Positions 21,798-33,753 of a stretch of 64,000 nt of DNA are shown piece after piece. The DNA is from Chelydra serpentina (lineage: Eukaryota > Chordata > Testudines > Chelydridae): the NCBI GenBank assembly GCA_037349315.1, contig JBAIAC010000051.1, positions 26,510,001-26,574,000 of the forward strand. The letters are read 5' to 3'. Each line of letters opens with the position of its first letter. The first letter of the stretch is position 1. The notes beneath the pieces were generated by a model, which saw only the letters and a program-made list of their open reading frames with translations, had not been told where the DNA came from and searched no databases. A program made the translations under genes and the position numbers.

Positions 21798-22392
21798 TGT
21801 CACGGGGCACTCTACTGCCTGCTGGAGCACCTCCTTCTGGCCGCTTCGGGGCTTCGGCTCTGCCAGTCTGACGCCCCTTCCTGTTGTTGTTCACTCCGTC
21901 TCCCTCTCAGTCTCACGCTCTCCGGACTCAGCTGCTCCCACTTTGTGGCTCGGCCCTCCGGCCGGGTCACTATAGATTTCCCCTTCCAGGGGTGCATGTA
22001 TCAAAGTCTCTCAGAAACCACTGTCCCAGGCAGTCTTCCCGTCCACTGCCCCTTAGCAGTGCCACGGCCCCAGCAGCTGGTAAAGGAACCCAGGCCCCTA
22101 TCCCCACGCTGGGTCCCAGCCCAGGGACCCTACAACAAGCCATTAATGTCTGCACAATCCGGAACCTTACTGCTGTGTCCCTGAGCTACTTCTTACCTTG
22201 CCCTCTCTCACCCAAAGAGCAACTGCAGCCTTTCTACTGTCAGCTGCTGAGCTTTATACAGGTCCCTCCTGTTCCTGTCCAGCTGAGCTTCATCTCTAAT
22301 TGGTCCTCCTTGCTCCCTGGTGCAGCCTAGCAGAGAATTCCCCCCGGCCACCCACCCCTTCAAGCCTTGTGCAGGGTGGACACCCCATCACA
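21798..22392. repeat. LTR-like repeat, about 595 bp
   Basis: Termini TGTCACGGGG and, on the complement, TGTGATGGGG form short inverted repeats as at LTR ends. The interior is GC-rich with no coding. I could not find a matching target duplication, so the ends may be slightly off or one flank is damaged. Confidence 0.55.
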
Positions 22393-23735
22393 GCTTCTGA
22401 TCCCACCTGAGCTGTGCAGGGCTGCTCTCTGGAGTTTTAATTGGAATTGGTATTCTTCACTTCCTGTCCCAAATGCTGTTGTACAGTGTCCCACTGGAAA
22501 AAAAGTCACCCTCCCCTGGACGTCATCTCCCAGCCCTGGGAGACGCTGCAAGTCATTATTATGCCATAAAAGCTCCAGCACAAAAATAGCTAATCGTAGG
22601 GGCACGTGGCACAGGCAGGTTGGTCCTGACACAGCGCCCTCTCCCCGTCCCATTCTGCTTCATTCTCCTCTCTCCATCCCTCCCTGCCCAGCAACCGAGG
22701 GAGAGTCCCCCAGAGGGGGTCCAGAAGCCAAGAGGTTTTTCAGGAAGAGAGGTGGCTGGGTCACTGCATTATTCAACGGACGGGAGGGAAAGAGGGAGCA
22801 AGCCCAGAGGTGCAGCAGGCTCTACTCCGGTCTCCCTTGCCCCCCTCTGATGAGTGCAGTGCCCCAGTCTAGTCCCTGCCGCTTCACCCCACCCCCTCCT
22901 CCTGGAACTGGGCCTCTCTTCTGCCCCTCCCAGGGCCTGGGGAGCAAGGGGCAGGGCCCAGAGCAGCCATAGCAACAGAGCCCCGCAGAGCGGCAGGGCT
23001 GGGCCTGCATTAGCTGCCCTGGCATAGGAGAAAGAACTACAACAGTTGTATTGGCGGGGGTGATGGAGAAGCCTGAACTAATTGCACTGGGGCAGCTGGC
23101 AGAATACCTCACACACAATCTGCACCAGTTCCAATGTGCTGGCCAGCACATGGGAAGGGGCAGAGTCCCGACCCGCTCAGTTCCTGCCCGCCCCCACCCA
23201 CTTGCAGCCAGCCTCACAGCAGCTGCTCCCCTCCCCATCTGTACAGGCTCCTCATACCCCTCTGCCTGGCTGTGCAGCCAGGGGCCGGGGTGAGCCTGCA
23301 CAGGCTTCAGCCCGAGGTAGCAATTAGAGAACATGCTTGCCAGCGAACCTGGTATGAGCTCAGGTTGCTAGCCGGCACTGAAACCCCTGCCATAAGGTCT
23401 AGATTCAAGCTAGTATGGGTACGCCTACCCATGCTACAGTCCCACCTTCGCTTGCAGAGTAGCCGTGCCCTGAGTGATGTTCCTTTGGAACCTGCTCTCT
23501 GCATTTGTAGAGCATCTCAGGCTGATGAAAACTTTTTTTTAAAGAAAACCTTTATTTCAAAAGACATCTCTAAGTGAGTTTGTAGCTACCGCACCTCCCC
23601 GGGGTTGTGGGAGGCTTAATTCGGTGTCTGCAAAGCACTGGAAGATATTTGGAAGGTAAGTGCTGCAGGCGTGCTCAGTATTATTTTGAGAACCTGCCAT
23701 GCTAGAGCGGCCCTACAATAACAAACCTATGTACA
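22393..23735. other. No feature recognised
   Basis: Open frames up to 201 codons (22367-22972) are proline/serine-rich, overlap others on the opposite strand and show no motif; I treat them as chance frames in GC-rich DNA. Confidence 0.4.
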
Positions 23736-23743
23736 CCTGTGTG

Positions 23744-24064
23744 CATAGGCGCCAACTTCTAGTTTGACCCGGAGGTGTTACACCCCTGCTCTGCCCTGAG
23801 GCCCCACCCTTGCCCAACCTCTTCCTGCCCATGCTCCACCCCTCCCCAAGGCACCAACCATTCTCCCCCGTAAGCCCCTCCCTGAGCCACCAAACAGCTG
23901 TTTGGTGGTGGATCCCTATCAGCCGTTTGGCAGCCTGGCCGAACAGCTGTTTGGCAGCACTCCTGATTAGCCGCCGAACAGCTGTGTCTGGTGGGTGCTG
24001 AGCACCCACTATTTTTTTCCATGGCTGCTCTAGCCCCGGAGCACCCACGAAGTCAGTGCCTATG
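23744..24064. mobile_element. Short hAT element, perfect TSD CCTGTGTG
   Basis: Ends CATAGGCGCCAACTTC and, on the complement, CATAGGCACTGACTTC. CCTGTGTG lies at 23736-23743 and 24065-24072. The interior repeats AACAGCTGTTTGG-like words. Non-autonomous. Confidence 0.9.
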
Positions 24065-24072
24065 CCTGTGTG

Positions 24073-24750
24073 ACGGAAGACATGGATTTCATTTCCATGT
24101 AATTATTACCAACAACAGTAAAAGGAAAAAATAATGGAAACATTTTGAAAAACACCTGAAGGCTGCCCTGGAATAGGCAATCAAACGTTGGAGGCTGAAT
24201 TCCTTCTGGTGAGTAGTAGGTGAAGCTGCCATATTAATCACATATCACCTGAATGCCTGTTCTCCATCAGTTAACAGCAGCCCTCAACCAGAGAAGCAGA
24301 GCCCAGACAGTACCTGCCAGGGCAGTGCTCATGTGTAATCGTCAGACCCCTTTAGAGGAACGGCTTCCAACCTTTGCTGTGGTGAATGGAGATTATTTTG
24401 CATCAGGTACAGCGTGGCATGACAACAAGTGGCCTTTTATCAATCAAGACTCCTGGGGTGAATCGGCCCGAGCGTTCACCAGTTTACGGTGGTGAGGGGC
24501 CATCTCTCCAAATTACTATCAAGCGGCAGCTCAGTTCCAATGCACAGCTGCTGTTTTTATCTCAGCTCTTCTCTTATCCCTGAGTTACCTACAAACAGCG
24601 TCTGTGCAGTCAGTCTCTGGGCCACTTGCTTCTTCTCTTCAACCAGTAATAGTCACGCTAGGGCAGCTGGCTCTTCTGTGGTCATGACTTCCTAACAGCA
24701 GATACCCTGGGAAAATGGTAATTTAAAACAGACGCACACGTAGAGAGGCT
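24073..24750. other. No feature recognised
   Basis: Unique-looking DNA with no defensible frame or repeat. Confidence 0.35.
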
Positions 24751-24888
24751 TCAGGGGGTAGCTGTGTTAGTCTGTATCAGGAAAAACAAGGAGTCCTTGT
24801 GGCACCTTAGAGACTAACAAATTTATTTAGGCATAAGCTTTCGTGAGCTATAGCCCACTTCATCAGATGCATGGAGTGGAAAATACAG
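24751..24888 (+). repeat. Copy of the GTTAGTCTGT repeat family
   Basis: Shares TAGCTGTGTTAGTCTGTATC, GTGGCACCTTAGAGACTAAC and GCATAAGCTTTCGTGAGC with the palindromic repeat at 9202, but is a simple forward copy. Similar words near GTAGAGAGG and GCAGAGAGAGG may be its target duplication. It sits directly upstream of the Gypsy element. Confidence 0.75.
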
Positions 24889-24912
24889 TAGGCAGAGAGA
24901 GGGATGCCATGG

Positions 24913-24998
24913 AATGCTAAACTGTATTATACTGTTCAACCACTAGGTGGTGCCATGTGTAACATAGCTTACTTAAGCTCACAACAGCCATTCCTGGC
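24913..24998 (+). repeat. Gypsy 5' LTR remnant
   Basis: About 85 bp matching 36886-36955, including GTGTAACATAGCTTACTTAA and CCATTCCTGGC. The rest of the LTR is missing, since the sequence after CCTGGC diverges at once from the 3' copy. Confidence 0.7.
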
Positions 24999-25129
24999 TA
25001 CAATACTCCACCAGGAAACTGGAGATATCCAGGTATCAGCATTAACATATCTATGGGGAAGCAGGCAGAATATATCTTTAAAGCCTTTGACTTTGCTGAA
25101 GACAGCCACAGAGATGAGTATGGAAGATT

Positions 25130-25660
25130 TCTGGCTACATTTGATGCACACTCTGTATCTCAGAAATGTGGTTTATGAAAGAGCATGTTTTCATCAGTGA
25201 ATTCAAGAAGCAGGAAAAAATCTTGAATCTTTTATAAGAGCGCTGCATGCATTGGCTGAAAACGGACTTGAGAAATGCAAAACATGAAAATCTGAGAGAG
25301 AGCCTGATTATTGGTTTAATAGACAAGAACCTCGCACAGCTACCACAATTAAAGACCAGATTTAAACCTACTCACAGCTGTACAGATAGCAAAGCAGTCT
25401 GAATTAGCCAAACAACAGAACAAAAAGCAGCAGCAACTTGAAAAAACTGAAACTAGCTTAGAAGCAGTAAGTGGACACAGCATGAGTGGTAAAAGTCATT
25501 ACCATAAAAGCCCTGAGGCTATTAAGAAATTCCAAGCAAACTACAAAGCTTTTCAGAATAAAAGTTCAAGATGTGGAAAAATGCAGAGACCAACAGTTTA
25601 TCCAAAGGCATGTAGTCCCTACCTACTATAGCAAGGGAGCTGTGCCCCAAGAGAAGAGAC
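25130..25660 (+). pseudogene. Gypsy gag remnant
   Basis: Fragments in shifting frames read as a retrotransposon capsid: NVVYERACFHQ near 25165-25197, ESFIRALHALAENG near 25225-25265, LIDKNLAQLPQ-like coding near 25316-25350, then RQSELAKQQ-like coding near 25390. The end, near 25570-25620, has the DVEKCRDQQFIQRHVVPTY run that precedes the zinc knuckle in related Gypsy elements. Several stops and frameshifts. Coding then stops abruptly where the LINE region begins. Confidence 0.65.
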
Positions 25661-26010
25661 ACTCATTTGGGGCCCCCATGGGGTCCACGACAGACTCTTA
25701 CGCTGTAGAAAGGACAGGGATGGGGATGTGACCCTCCCTGCAGTCACCCTGGAGATCCCTCTCCCTCAACCAATGGAGAGGACACAAGACAACAGCAGTC
25801 ACCATCAGTCGCTTACAGGGCCGAACACAACCAGGCAGAAGGCAAGCAGAGTCTGACCCTGAACATAGCGCCGGGTGCCAGGAAAATGGGAGGGAGGCTG
25901 TGAATAGGCCAGCTTTCCCGCCACACAGCAGAGACCAGCCAGAGTGTGGAGGGGAGAGAAGGTCACAGAACATCCAGACCCAGCAAGTGGCCTATCTGTA
26001 ACCTCTAGTC

Positions 26011-26141
26011 TAGGCTGACCAGATGGCAAGTGTGAAAAATCGGGATAAGGGGAGGGGGGTAATAGGCACCTACATAAGCAAAAGCCGCAAATATCAGGAC
26101 TGTCCCGACTCCCTATAAAATTGGGACATCTGGTCACCCTA
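26011..26141 (-). mobile_element. TAGGGTGACC MITE (hAT type), copy 2
   Basis: Left end TAGGCTGACCAGAT (one change from the family) and right end ACATCTGGTCACCCTA. The 8-mers GTAACCTC (25998-26005) and GTAACCGC (26142-26149) probably form the duplication, with five extra bases before the left end. Same orientation as the copy at 15173. Confidence 0.75.
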
Positions 26142-26494
26142 GTAACCGCAGCCTGAAGAAAAGCCTCTGGAGGGGATAATCTGTTCATCCTCCAGCAGCA
26201 GGAGGAAACAGCCTGCCCCTCCTGCTAGCCTACAGCCAGCCCACACCACAGCTAGGATTTGGATCCAGAGACCTGACCTGCTTACAGCTGAACCTGTGGG
26301 TTCCAAGCTTGAAAATCTTTCAGCGGGCCTCGACCTGAGCAACATCACACCGGACCCCCTTCCCCGTGCCCCCTCCCTATAGTCCCTGCTTCTTCTCCTG
26401 CCTCCGGGGGTCCCCTGGACTCTTCGACCTGCCCAGCCACAGGTAGTACTCCGCTGATGGCCGCCGAGCCCGCTGTGGCGACGGCCAGTGCTTT

Positions 26495-27382
26495 GTGGCC
26501 GGGACCCAAGTTACCAGGGGTCTCCCTCGTTGGCGCAGGGCAATCGACTTCCTTCCCTGGGGGGGGGACCCCACTAACCATTGTCCATCTTATGATGCCG
26601 TGGCTGTATCACCTGCCGTTGAGCCTGAGCCCGGTATCAGTGGGGCCCCCCTTCCCACCTCTCAGACCCCTGAGCCTGATGGAGAGGAGCCACCTCCCGG
26701 CGGCTCAGCTACTGGGGCCCAGGATCTGGCCTCTATCCCTCTCCCCAACCCTACTCCCGACCCCTGCCCTGCCCCTACTCCTGATCCCATCTCTACCCCC
26801 TCCAACTCTCGCGATACCGTTGCTGCCCCTGGGTCAGTCTCCTTTCCTTTCCCAGAGGATGACCCCCAGGGAGCGGCCTTTGTGTTTCCCTGTCCCGACC
26901 CTCTAGGGGCTTCTAGACTTCCCTCCGCCACCCCCCCACTGGGGTCTGAGGCGGGCCATCGGGCACCATGTCGTGGGTCCGCCCCCTGCCTGTCCGTCTC
27001 GGTGGGCCACAGGGATGTGTCAGAGGACCTAGTGGAGGATGACCGGGGGCCAGTGACCCCGCCCCCCTGTGACCTGCGAGAAGAGCTGCGGGCGTTTCTG
27101 GAAGACGTCCGCGGCTCCCGCAATAAGGTACAGCTCGCTCTCCAGCGCTGGGGGGACTTTAATCACATCCTCCGGGCCACGAGGGCCCTCATGGGGGAGG
27201 GTAAAGGGACTGGGAAGCAGAGCGCCGCGGCTTACCACCGGGTCCGCAGCTTCCGCGACTCCTTGCTTACCTTCGGGGTAGGTCACGGTTTGCTGTGCGG
27301 CCCACCGGGGGCCGTGAGCGGCCCTGCTGATGAGGATCCCCCCGTGCCCTCCTCATGGCACCTGTCACCTTTGCCACATTAA
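26495..27382 (+). CDS. LINE ORF1 C-terminal portion
   Basis: A 295-codon open frame just upstream of, and overlapping by 28 bases, the ORF2 start. The first half is proline/serine-rich; the second half (after about residue 180) is charged and helical-looking, with CDLREELRAFLEDVRGSRNK and RATRALMGEGKGTGK. The frame opens with GTG, not ATG, so the true start probably lay upstream. In Tx1-clade elements ORF1 is an RNA-binding chaperone-like protein; here that role is inferred from position only, as I see no zinc knuckle. Confidence 0.5.
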   Translation: MAGTQVTRGLPRWRRAIDFLPWGGDPTNHCPSYDAVAVSPAVEPEPGISGAPLPTSQTPEPDGEEPPPGGSATGAQDLASIPLPNPTPDPCPAPTPDPISTPSNSRDTVAAPGSVSFPFPEDDPQGAAFVFPCPDPLGASRLPSATPPLGSEAGHRAPCRGSAPCLSVSVGHRDVSEDLVEDDRGPVTPPPCDLREELRAFLEDVRGSRNKVQLALQRWGDFNHILRATRALMGEGKGTGKQSAAAYHRVRSFRDSLLTFGVGHGLLCGPPGAVSGPADEDPPVPSSWHLSPLPH

Positions 27383-30300
27383 ACACCCGGGGCTGTAGGA
27401 TGGGTCTCCGCAGGTGCCAGGTGCTCTCCTTCCTTCGGGAGGGGGGGTACTCTGTGGTTTTCCTGCAGGAGACCCACACGGATCCGGCCGCCGAAGACAG
27501 CTGGCGGCTGGAGTAGGGGGATAGAGTTTACTTTAGCCATCTTACGATTCGCTCAGCTGGAGTGGCTACCCTGTTCTCCCCCAACCTCCGGCCTGAGGTG
27601 CTGGGGGTTACCGAGGCTGTGCCGGGTCGCCGGCTGCACCTCCGGGTCTGCATGGAGGGGCTAGTGGTCAATCTCGTTAACGTCTATGCCCCGAAATCGG
27701 GCCCGGAGCGGCTGTATTTTTATCGGCAGGCGTCCGCCTTCCTCGGCACTTTGGATCCTCATGAGTGCTTGGTCCTGGGCGGGGACTTTAATGCTACCCT
27801 CGAGGAGCAGGACCGCTCGGGGACCGAGCAGAGCCCGGCCGCCGCAGACGTCCTCCGGGACATTGTCGACCATCACTCCCTGATGGACGTCTGGCGCGAC
27901 CACCACCCGGACGACATTTCTACCTTTACCTATGTATGGGTGGAAGCCCATCGGTCGCGCCACTCCCGGTTGGACCGCATCTACTTGTCACGCTTCCACC
28001 TTTCACGAGCCCACTCCTCCAACATCCGGCTGGCCCCTTTCTCAGATCACCACCTAGCCACCGTGACGGCCTCTCTCTGTGCGGAGAGGCCGGGGCCGGC
28101 CTATTGGCATTTCAACAACAGTTTGCTGGAGGACGTGGGCTTCGTGGCGTCCTTCCGGGAGTTCTGGCTGGCCTGGCGGGAGCAGCGGCGTGCTTTTCCC
28201 TTGGCACGGCGATGGTGGGATGTAGGGAAGGTGCGCACACGGCTCTCCTGCCGCGACTACGCCCGGGGCGCCAGCCGATGGAGGGATGCGGCGATAGGGC
28301 AGTTGGAGCGGGAGGTCTTGGAGCTAGAGAGGCGTCTGGCCTCCGGCCCCGAGGATCCACCCCTCCGCGTAGTGTACCGGGAGAAGCGGGGGGAGCTCCG
28401 GACCCTGGAAGACCACCGGGCCCGGGGTGCCTTTGTTCGATCCCGCATCCGTCTCCTTCGGGAGATGGATCGCGGCTCCCGCTTCTTCTATGCCCTGGAG
28501 AAACGGAGCGGGGTCAAACAGCAAGTCACCTGCCTTTTGGCGGAGGACGGCACCCCCCTCACGGATCCGGGAGAGATGCGGGGAAGGGCCAGGGCCTTCT
28601 ACACTAGTCTTTTCTCCCCGGATCCGACCGACGCCAATGCCTGCCGGATGCTCTGGACCGAGCTCCCGACGGTCAGCACGGGTGACCGGGACCGGCTGGA
28701 GCTGCCTCTCTCTCTGTGGCCGAGTTTTCAGACGCCCTCCGCCGCATGCCCACCAATAAATCTCCGGGCATGGACGGGCTGACCGTGGAGTTCTACCGCG
28801 TGTTCTGGGACGTCCTCGGCCCGGACCTCGTCACCGTCTGGGCCGAGTCCTTGCAGAGCGTGGTCCTCCCTCTCTCGTGCATGCGAGCCGTGCTTGCCTT
28901 ACTGCCGAAGAAGGGGGACCTCCACGATTTACGGAATTGGCGTCCCGCCTCGCTCCTCAGCACGGACTACAAACTCGTAGCCAAGGCCATCTCGCTGCGG
29001 CTGGGGTCCGTGCTGGAGGACGTGATCCACCCAAACCAGACCTACACTGTCCCGGGCCGTACCATCTTTGATAACTTGTATCTGGTCCGGGATCTCTTGG
29101 AGCTTGGGTGTAGGGATGGGTTGTCGTTCGCCCTCCTGTCCCTGGATCAGGAGAATGCGTTTGACAGGGTGGATCACGAGTATCTCCTGAGCACTCTGCG
29201 AGCGTTTGGTTTCAGACCCCAGTTTGTGGGTTTTCTCCAGGTGCTGTACGCTTCTGCAGAGTGTCTGGTCAGGCTCAACTGGACCCTGACCGAGCCGGTC
29301 AGCTTCGGGCGGGGAGTACGGCAGGGGTGTCCCCTTTCGGGCCAGCTGTACGCTCTGGTCATCGAGCCCTTCCTCTGTCTCCTCCGCAGGAGGTTGACGG
29401 GGTTGGTGCTCCGAGACCCGGAGCTGCGGCTTGTCCTGTTGGCGTACGCCGACGATGTGCTCCTCATGGTCCAGGACCCGGGCGACTTGGTGCGGGTGGA
29501 GGCTTGCCAGACCGTGTACTCGGCGGCCTCCTCCGCCCGGGTCAACTGGGTCAAAAGCTCTGGCCTGGTGGTCGGGGACGGGTGGCAGGCGAGCTCCCTC
29601 CCACCCGAGCTTCAGGCCATCAGGTGGAGCGCGGGTCCGCTGCTCTATCTCGGCGTTTACCTTTCCGCCACACATCCATCTCCGCCGGAGAACTGGCACG
29701 GTTTACAGGGCAGGGTGACAGAGCGGCTCCGGAAATGAACAGGACTACTCCGGTGCCTCTCCCTTTGAGGGAGGGCACGGGTACTCAATCAACTTATCCT
29801 GTCCATGCTCTGGTACCGGGTCAACACCCTGGTCCCGGCCCCGGGTTTCCTGGCCGACCTCCAGATGGCGATTCTGGAGTTCTTTTGGCCAGGACTGCAC
29901 TGGGTCTCTGCAGGGGTCCTCCACCTGCCCCTGGGGGAGGGAGGGCAGTGTCTGAAGTGCCTGTGCACTCAGGTCCATGTCTTCTACCTCCAGGCCCTGC
30001 AGAGGCTCCTTTATGGTGCAGGTAGTCTGGCATGGAGAGTATTGGCGCACGCCTTCCTGCGCCGCTTCCGAGGGCTCCGATACGACCGGCAGCTCCTTTA
30101 TCTCGATATGAGGGGTCTTCCACGAGACCTCTCCGGGCTGCCAGTCTTCTACCAGGACTTCCTCCGGACCTGGAAAGTGTTCTCAACGAGCAAGTCTGTG
30201 GCGGCCACCGGGGGGGCAGATCTCCTCGCGGAGCCCCTGCTACACAACCCCCAGCTTCGTGTGCAGGTGGCGGAGTCCCCCTCGGTGCACCAGAGGTTGG

Positions 30301-31229
30301 TCCTGGCAGAAGTCACCAGAGTCGGAGACCTCCTGGATTACGACCGGGGAGACTGGCTGGATCCCCTGACGCTCGCTCAGCGCATGGGCTCTCCTGGCCT
30401 TGTACTCCCCGGCACGTACTCCAGGAGATGAGGGCCACTTTGCCACCCGCTGCTCGGGTTTACCACAACCGGGTCCTGCACGAGGGCACGCCCCACCCAC
30501 CCTCCACCCCAGGCCCTCCGGACCTTTTCATCGGGCCCCTGCCCCATGGACCCAACCGGCACCCTTGCCCCTTCTCCATGAGCCGGCTTAACACCTTGCA
30601 GCCGGTCCGCTTTCAAACCGTGCCACGGAAGCATCTATACATGCTCGTGCTCCACACGACCTTTTACCACCTCTAGAGAGTGATGAGCCCCGGTGGGCCA
30701 GCCTCTATTCCACCCTGATACCGAGGCCCACCGGGGATGTCAGCTGGCGGCTCCTTCATGGGGCCATGAGCACGGGCGTGTATTTGGCGCGGTTTACCCC
30801 GTCCCGGATACCTGCCCCTTCGGTGGTGTGAGGGAGACCCTGGCGCACATTTACCTGGAGTGCGCCAGGTTGCAGTCCCTATTCCGGCTCCTCACAAATC
30901 TTTTGTTATGATTTTGGCTGCACTTTTCCCCTCACCTCCTTCTCTACGCACTCCCTATCCGAGGCCCCACAAAGTCACGGGACCTCCTGGTCAACCTCCT
31001 CCTGGCCCTGGCTAAATTGGCCATCTATAAAACCAGGGAGAGGAGGTTGGCCGATGGAGACTCCTGTGACTGTGGGGCCTGTTTCCGATCCTTTGTCTGT
31101 TCACGCATCCGAGCAGAGTTCCTCTGGGCAGCGTCCGCTGGCTCCCTTGACACCTTTGAGGAGCAGTGGGCACTGTCCAGGGTTCTGTGCTCGGTGTCCC
31201 CGTCAGGCTCCCTTCTTTTAACCCTGTGA
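27355..31229 (+). pseudogene. LINE ORF2 (endonuclease-reverse transcriptase), lightly damaged
   Basis: Begins with ATG at 27355. The endonuclease shows TLNTRGCR, FLQETHTD, LGGDFNATLE, HSRLDRIYLS and FSDHHLATV in order. The polymerase shows NKSPGMDGLTVEFY, NWRPASLLSTDYK, the first catalytic aspartate in LSLDQENAFDRVDHEY, RQGCPLSGQLYALVIEPFL and the AYADDVLL box. The tail has CPFGGVRETLAHIYLECARL and ends LLLTL at 31229. Damage: TAG at 27514, a frame change near 28710-28720, TGA at 29736 and 29766, a frame change near 30420 and more before 31017. Without these it would be near 1,290 residues. Few lesions for its length suggest a moderately young copy. Confidence 0.85.
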
Positions 31230-31540
31230 CCGCACCCCTGACCCTGTTCTTTCATTAGTTGTCCCCCGAACTCATTTGGATTCCAGGGCCTGTGGATCCT
31301 CCCCTTAGGCTGGGGTGGGGGTCCTTTAGCAGTGGGCGGGCGGAAGCCCACCCACTTCCCGGAACCCAATAGGACAAGCACCAATCCAGAAGGGAGGGGG
31401 CGGTTAGTCCCTCTCCAGAAATCCCCAGGGAGGACCTGCTGGCCTGCACCAGTCTCCTGAATGCTCAGCCAGCAAAGGACCCTGAATGGGTCCCCTGTAT
31501 TACAGTTAGATAGGCAGAATTTAATCTTGCACCATTGAGG

Positions 31541-32290
31541 CACATTGCATCTGCGACAGGACTCTCATCTCCCTGGATCATCAAGACCTGTACTGTCAGT
31601 TCCCAGTACAGTAAAGTGTTTCTAACAGCATCTCCTTACAGGCCTGAAACGTGTCTCTACATGCACCATCTGGGCACCTGGAACATGGGGAACAGACGGA
31701 ACTGAGGGGGGAGACACTTTTGGTTAGGAACCCTGGGGAGTGTGTAGTCATGTGACCTCATGTGTTTTCCAGCACAGCCTTTAGTAATTAAAAAGCATTG
31801 TTTATATCTCTATTCAGTTACTATTTTTACTGACTGTATATTTCTCTTTAATCAGATCCTTGCATAACGTTTATAGTTACTGTTTTTAATTCATTTGCTT
31901 GTGTGAGTTGGAATTATTTGTGACTTCAAATGTGGTAGCCATGGCCTTAGTGTGGTTAACCCCTCGTCTCACTGGAGGCACTTCCAAGTAGCTTTATTTT
32001 CTGTTACACCGGGAGGATGAATTGGGCACCATGAAACAAGCCCAGGTGGCAGAAATTTTGCAACTGCCTAAAGACTGTGAGATTCCCCTTCCCCTGTTTG
32101 CACAGCATACAGGTACTGAACCAGTGTTGAAAGGAGGATTTCAGGTGCAAGGTGTAATACATGCACAAAATATGGACATTTTGCAGCTGCTAGCCATTCC
32201 AAGGCAGTCAGGGAGATGGCTAATATTACAGACAATCAAGCACTATTATTTCTGTGATCTATCACATGTAATGACACAAAGCTTGCATGG
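31541..32290. other. Unassigned segment between the LINE and Gypsy protease
   Basis: Includes TTGTGTGAGTTGGAATTATT and a short ATG-led frame at 32022-32297. It could be more Gypsy sequence, LINE 3' UTR or a further insertion. I see no motif that decides. Confidence 0.35.
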
Positions 32291-32383
32291 AGAATGAAAC
32301 CGAATATTAACGGAAAGACTATTGACTTTAAAATTGACTCAGGAGCTGATGTCACAGTCATCTCAGAAGGGGCTTGCAATCAC

Positions 32384-32505
32384 TAGGGTGACCAGATGTC
32401 CCGATTTTATAGGGACAGTCCCAATTTTGGGGTTCTTTTCTTATATTGGCTCCTATTACCCCCACCCCCATCCCGATTTTTCACACTTGCTGTATGGGCA
32501 CCCTA
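32384..32505 (+). mobile_element. TAGGGTGACC MITE (hAT type), copy 3, in Gypsy protease
   Basis: Ends TAGGGTGACCAGATGTCC and GGGCACCCTA. A perfect 8-bp duplication GCAATCAC lies at 32376-32383 and 32506-32513, proving an 8-bp hAT-like insertion 12 codons after the protease active site. Confidence 0.92.
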
Positions 32506-32811
32506 GCAATCACCTTCAACCCCTCCCAGAGCTGAAGTCACCTGACACAGCTCTGACTAGCCCTGGAAGGATTCTGAACTGCCTGGGCCTGTTCACCACA
32601 GAAACAACTTATAAAGACAAAAACTTTGCATTCTGAATGTATGTGATCAAAGGACCACAGACCAACAGCCTTCTCAGCCACAGCGTGGCAGCCTAGATGG
32701 GCCTAGTGAGAAAGGTGGAATAACTCAATGGAATATTTGGTGATATTGGGCTTTTCAAAGGAGATTCAGTACAAATAACCTTAAGAAACAATGCTGAGCC
32801 AAAGGGCTGGT

Positions 32812-33101
32812 CTACACTAACCCCATAATTCGAACTAAGATACGCAACTTCAGCTACGTGAATAACGTAGCTGAAGTCGAACTATCTTAGTTCGAATGAA
32901 AAAGCACTTACCCGGGGTCCACACGCGGCGCGCAGGCTCCCCCGTCGACTCCGCCTACTCCGTTCGTGGAGCTGGATTACCAGCATCGACGGCGGAGCAC
33001 TTCCTGGTTCGATTTATCGCGTCTAGACAAGACGCGATAAATCGAACCCAGAAGATCGATCCCGCGCCTCCGACAGGACGCGTGAGTATAGACGTACCCT
33101 T
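32812..33101 (+). mobile_element. 290-bp Harbinger-type MITE, copy A, in Gypsy pol
   Basis: Begins GGCTGGTCTACACTAACCCC and ends GAGTATAGACGTACCCTT. It has two internal palindromes: CTTCAGCTACGTGAATAACG/TAGCTGAAG near 32847-32876 and TTTATCGCGTCTAGACAAGA/CGCGATAAA near 33013-33043. The GTCTACACTA end resembles the full Harbinger element at 2539. Confidence 0.85.
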
Positions 33102-33753
33102 AGTGTGTCCCATTACTTCAGAAAGAAACTGATTTAAGGAGAATGGAGTGGATTGGCAAAATCAAGAAAATCTCTGCGCTAACGGCATGGTGTGCCCCAG
33201 TAGTACCAGTTATAAAGAAAAATACAAATCTGTGTGGATCTTAAAAGACTTAATAAAAGCAGTTAAAAACATATCCTCCCAACACTGGATGACTTCCTCC
33301 CAAGAGTGAAAGGAGCGACAGGGTTCTCCAAGTTGGATGCCTTGAGAGGATTCTGGCAAATTCCTTTAGCCGAATAAAGTGCTACACTGACTGCATTTGC
33401 TTTGAAGTTTACCTTTTGAGATTACCAGTGCACCTGACATTTTCCAAAGAAAGATGGTAGAACTGTTAACACAGACAAATGGAATTGTATTTTTCATGGA
33501 CTATATTGTGCTATATGGATCTTTGATGGAAGAGCACCATAGAACCCTCAATCAATCCGGACTGAAGCTAAACAAAGAAAAGTGTGTTTTCCACCTACCC
33601 AAAATCAAGTTTTTGGGACAGACGGTAAGCAAAGATGGAATCAGTTCTAGCCTTGAGAAGTAAAAGGAATTCTAGAACCGAATACACCAACAAATGTACT
33701 AGAACTAAGACACATACTGGGGATGGTAAATCACCTTGGTCTATACCTATAAG

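Larger units (their letters stand above)
25660..31540 (+). mobile_element. Tx1-clade (L1 group) LINE inserted into the Gypsy element
   Basis: Carries an ORF1 tail overlapping an ORF2 with apurinic endonuclease, reverse transcriptase and a C-terminal cysteine/histidine segment, the layout of the Tx1 clade, many members of which choose specific target sites. GC content jumps relative to the Gypsy flanks. The 5' limit (about 25660) and 3' limit (about 31540) are approximate; I could not find a target duplication. A 131-bp MITE sits in its 5' region. Confidence 0.75.

Noticed and set aside
21798..22392. Definite solo LTR with target duplication
   Set aside because: The inverted termini look right but the flanks do not match, so it is listed only as LTR-like.
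22367..22972. 201-codon open frame
   Set aside because: Proline/serine-rich, in GC-rich DNA, overlapped by frames of similar length on the other strand and without any motif or splice context.
28929..29699. 256-codon minus-strand frame
   Set aside because: Antisense shadow of the LINE reverse transcriptase in high-GC DNA; the plus frame has all the motifs.
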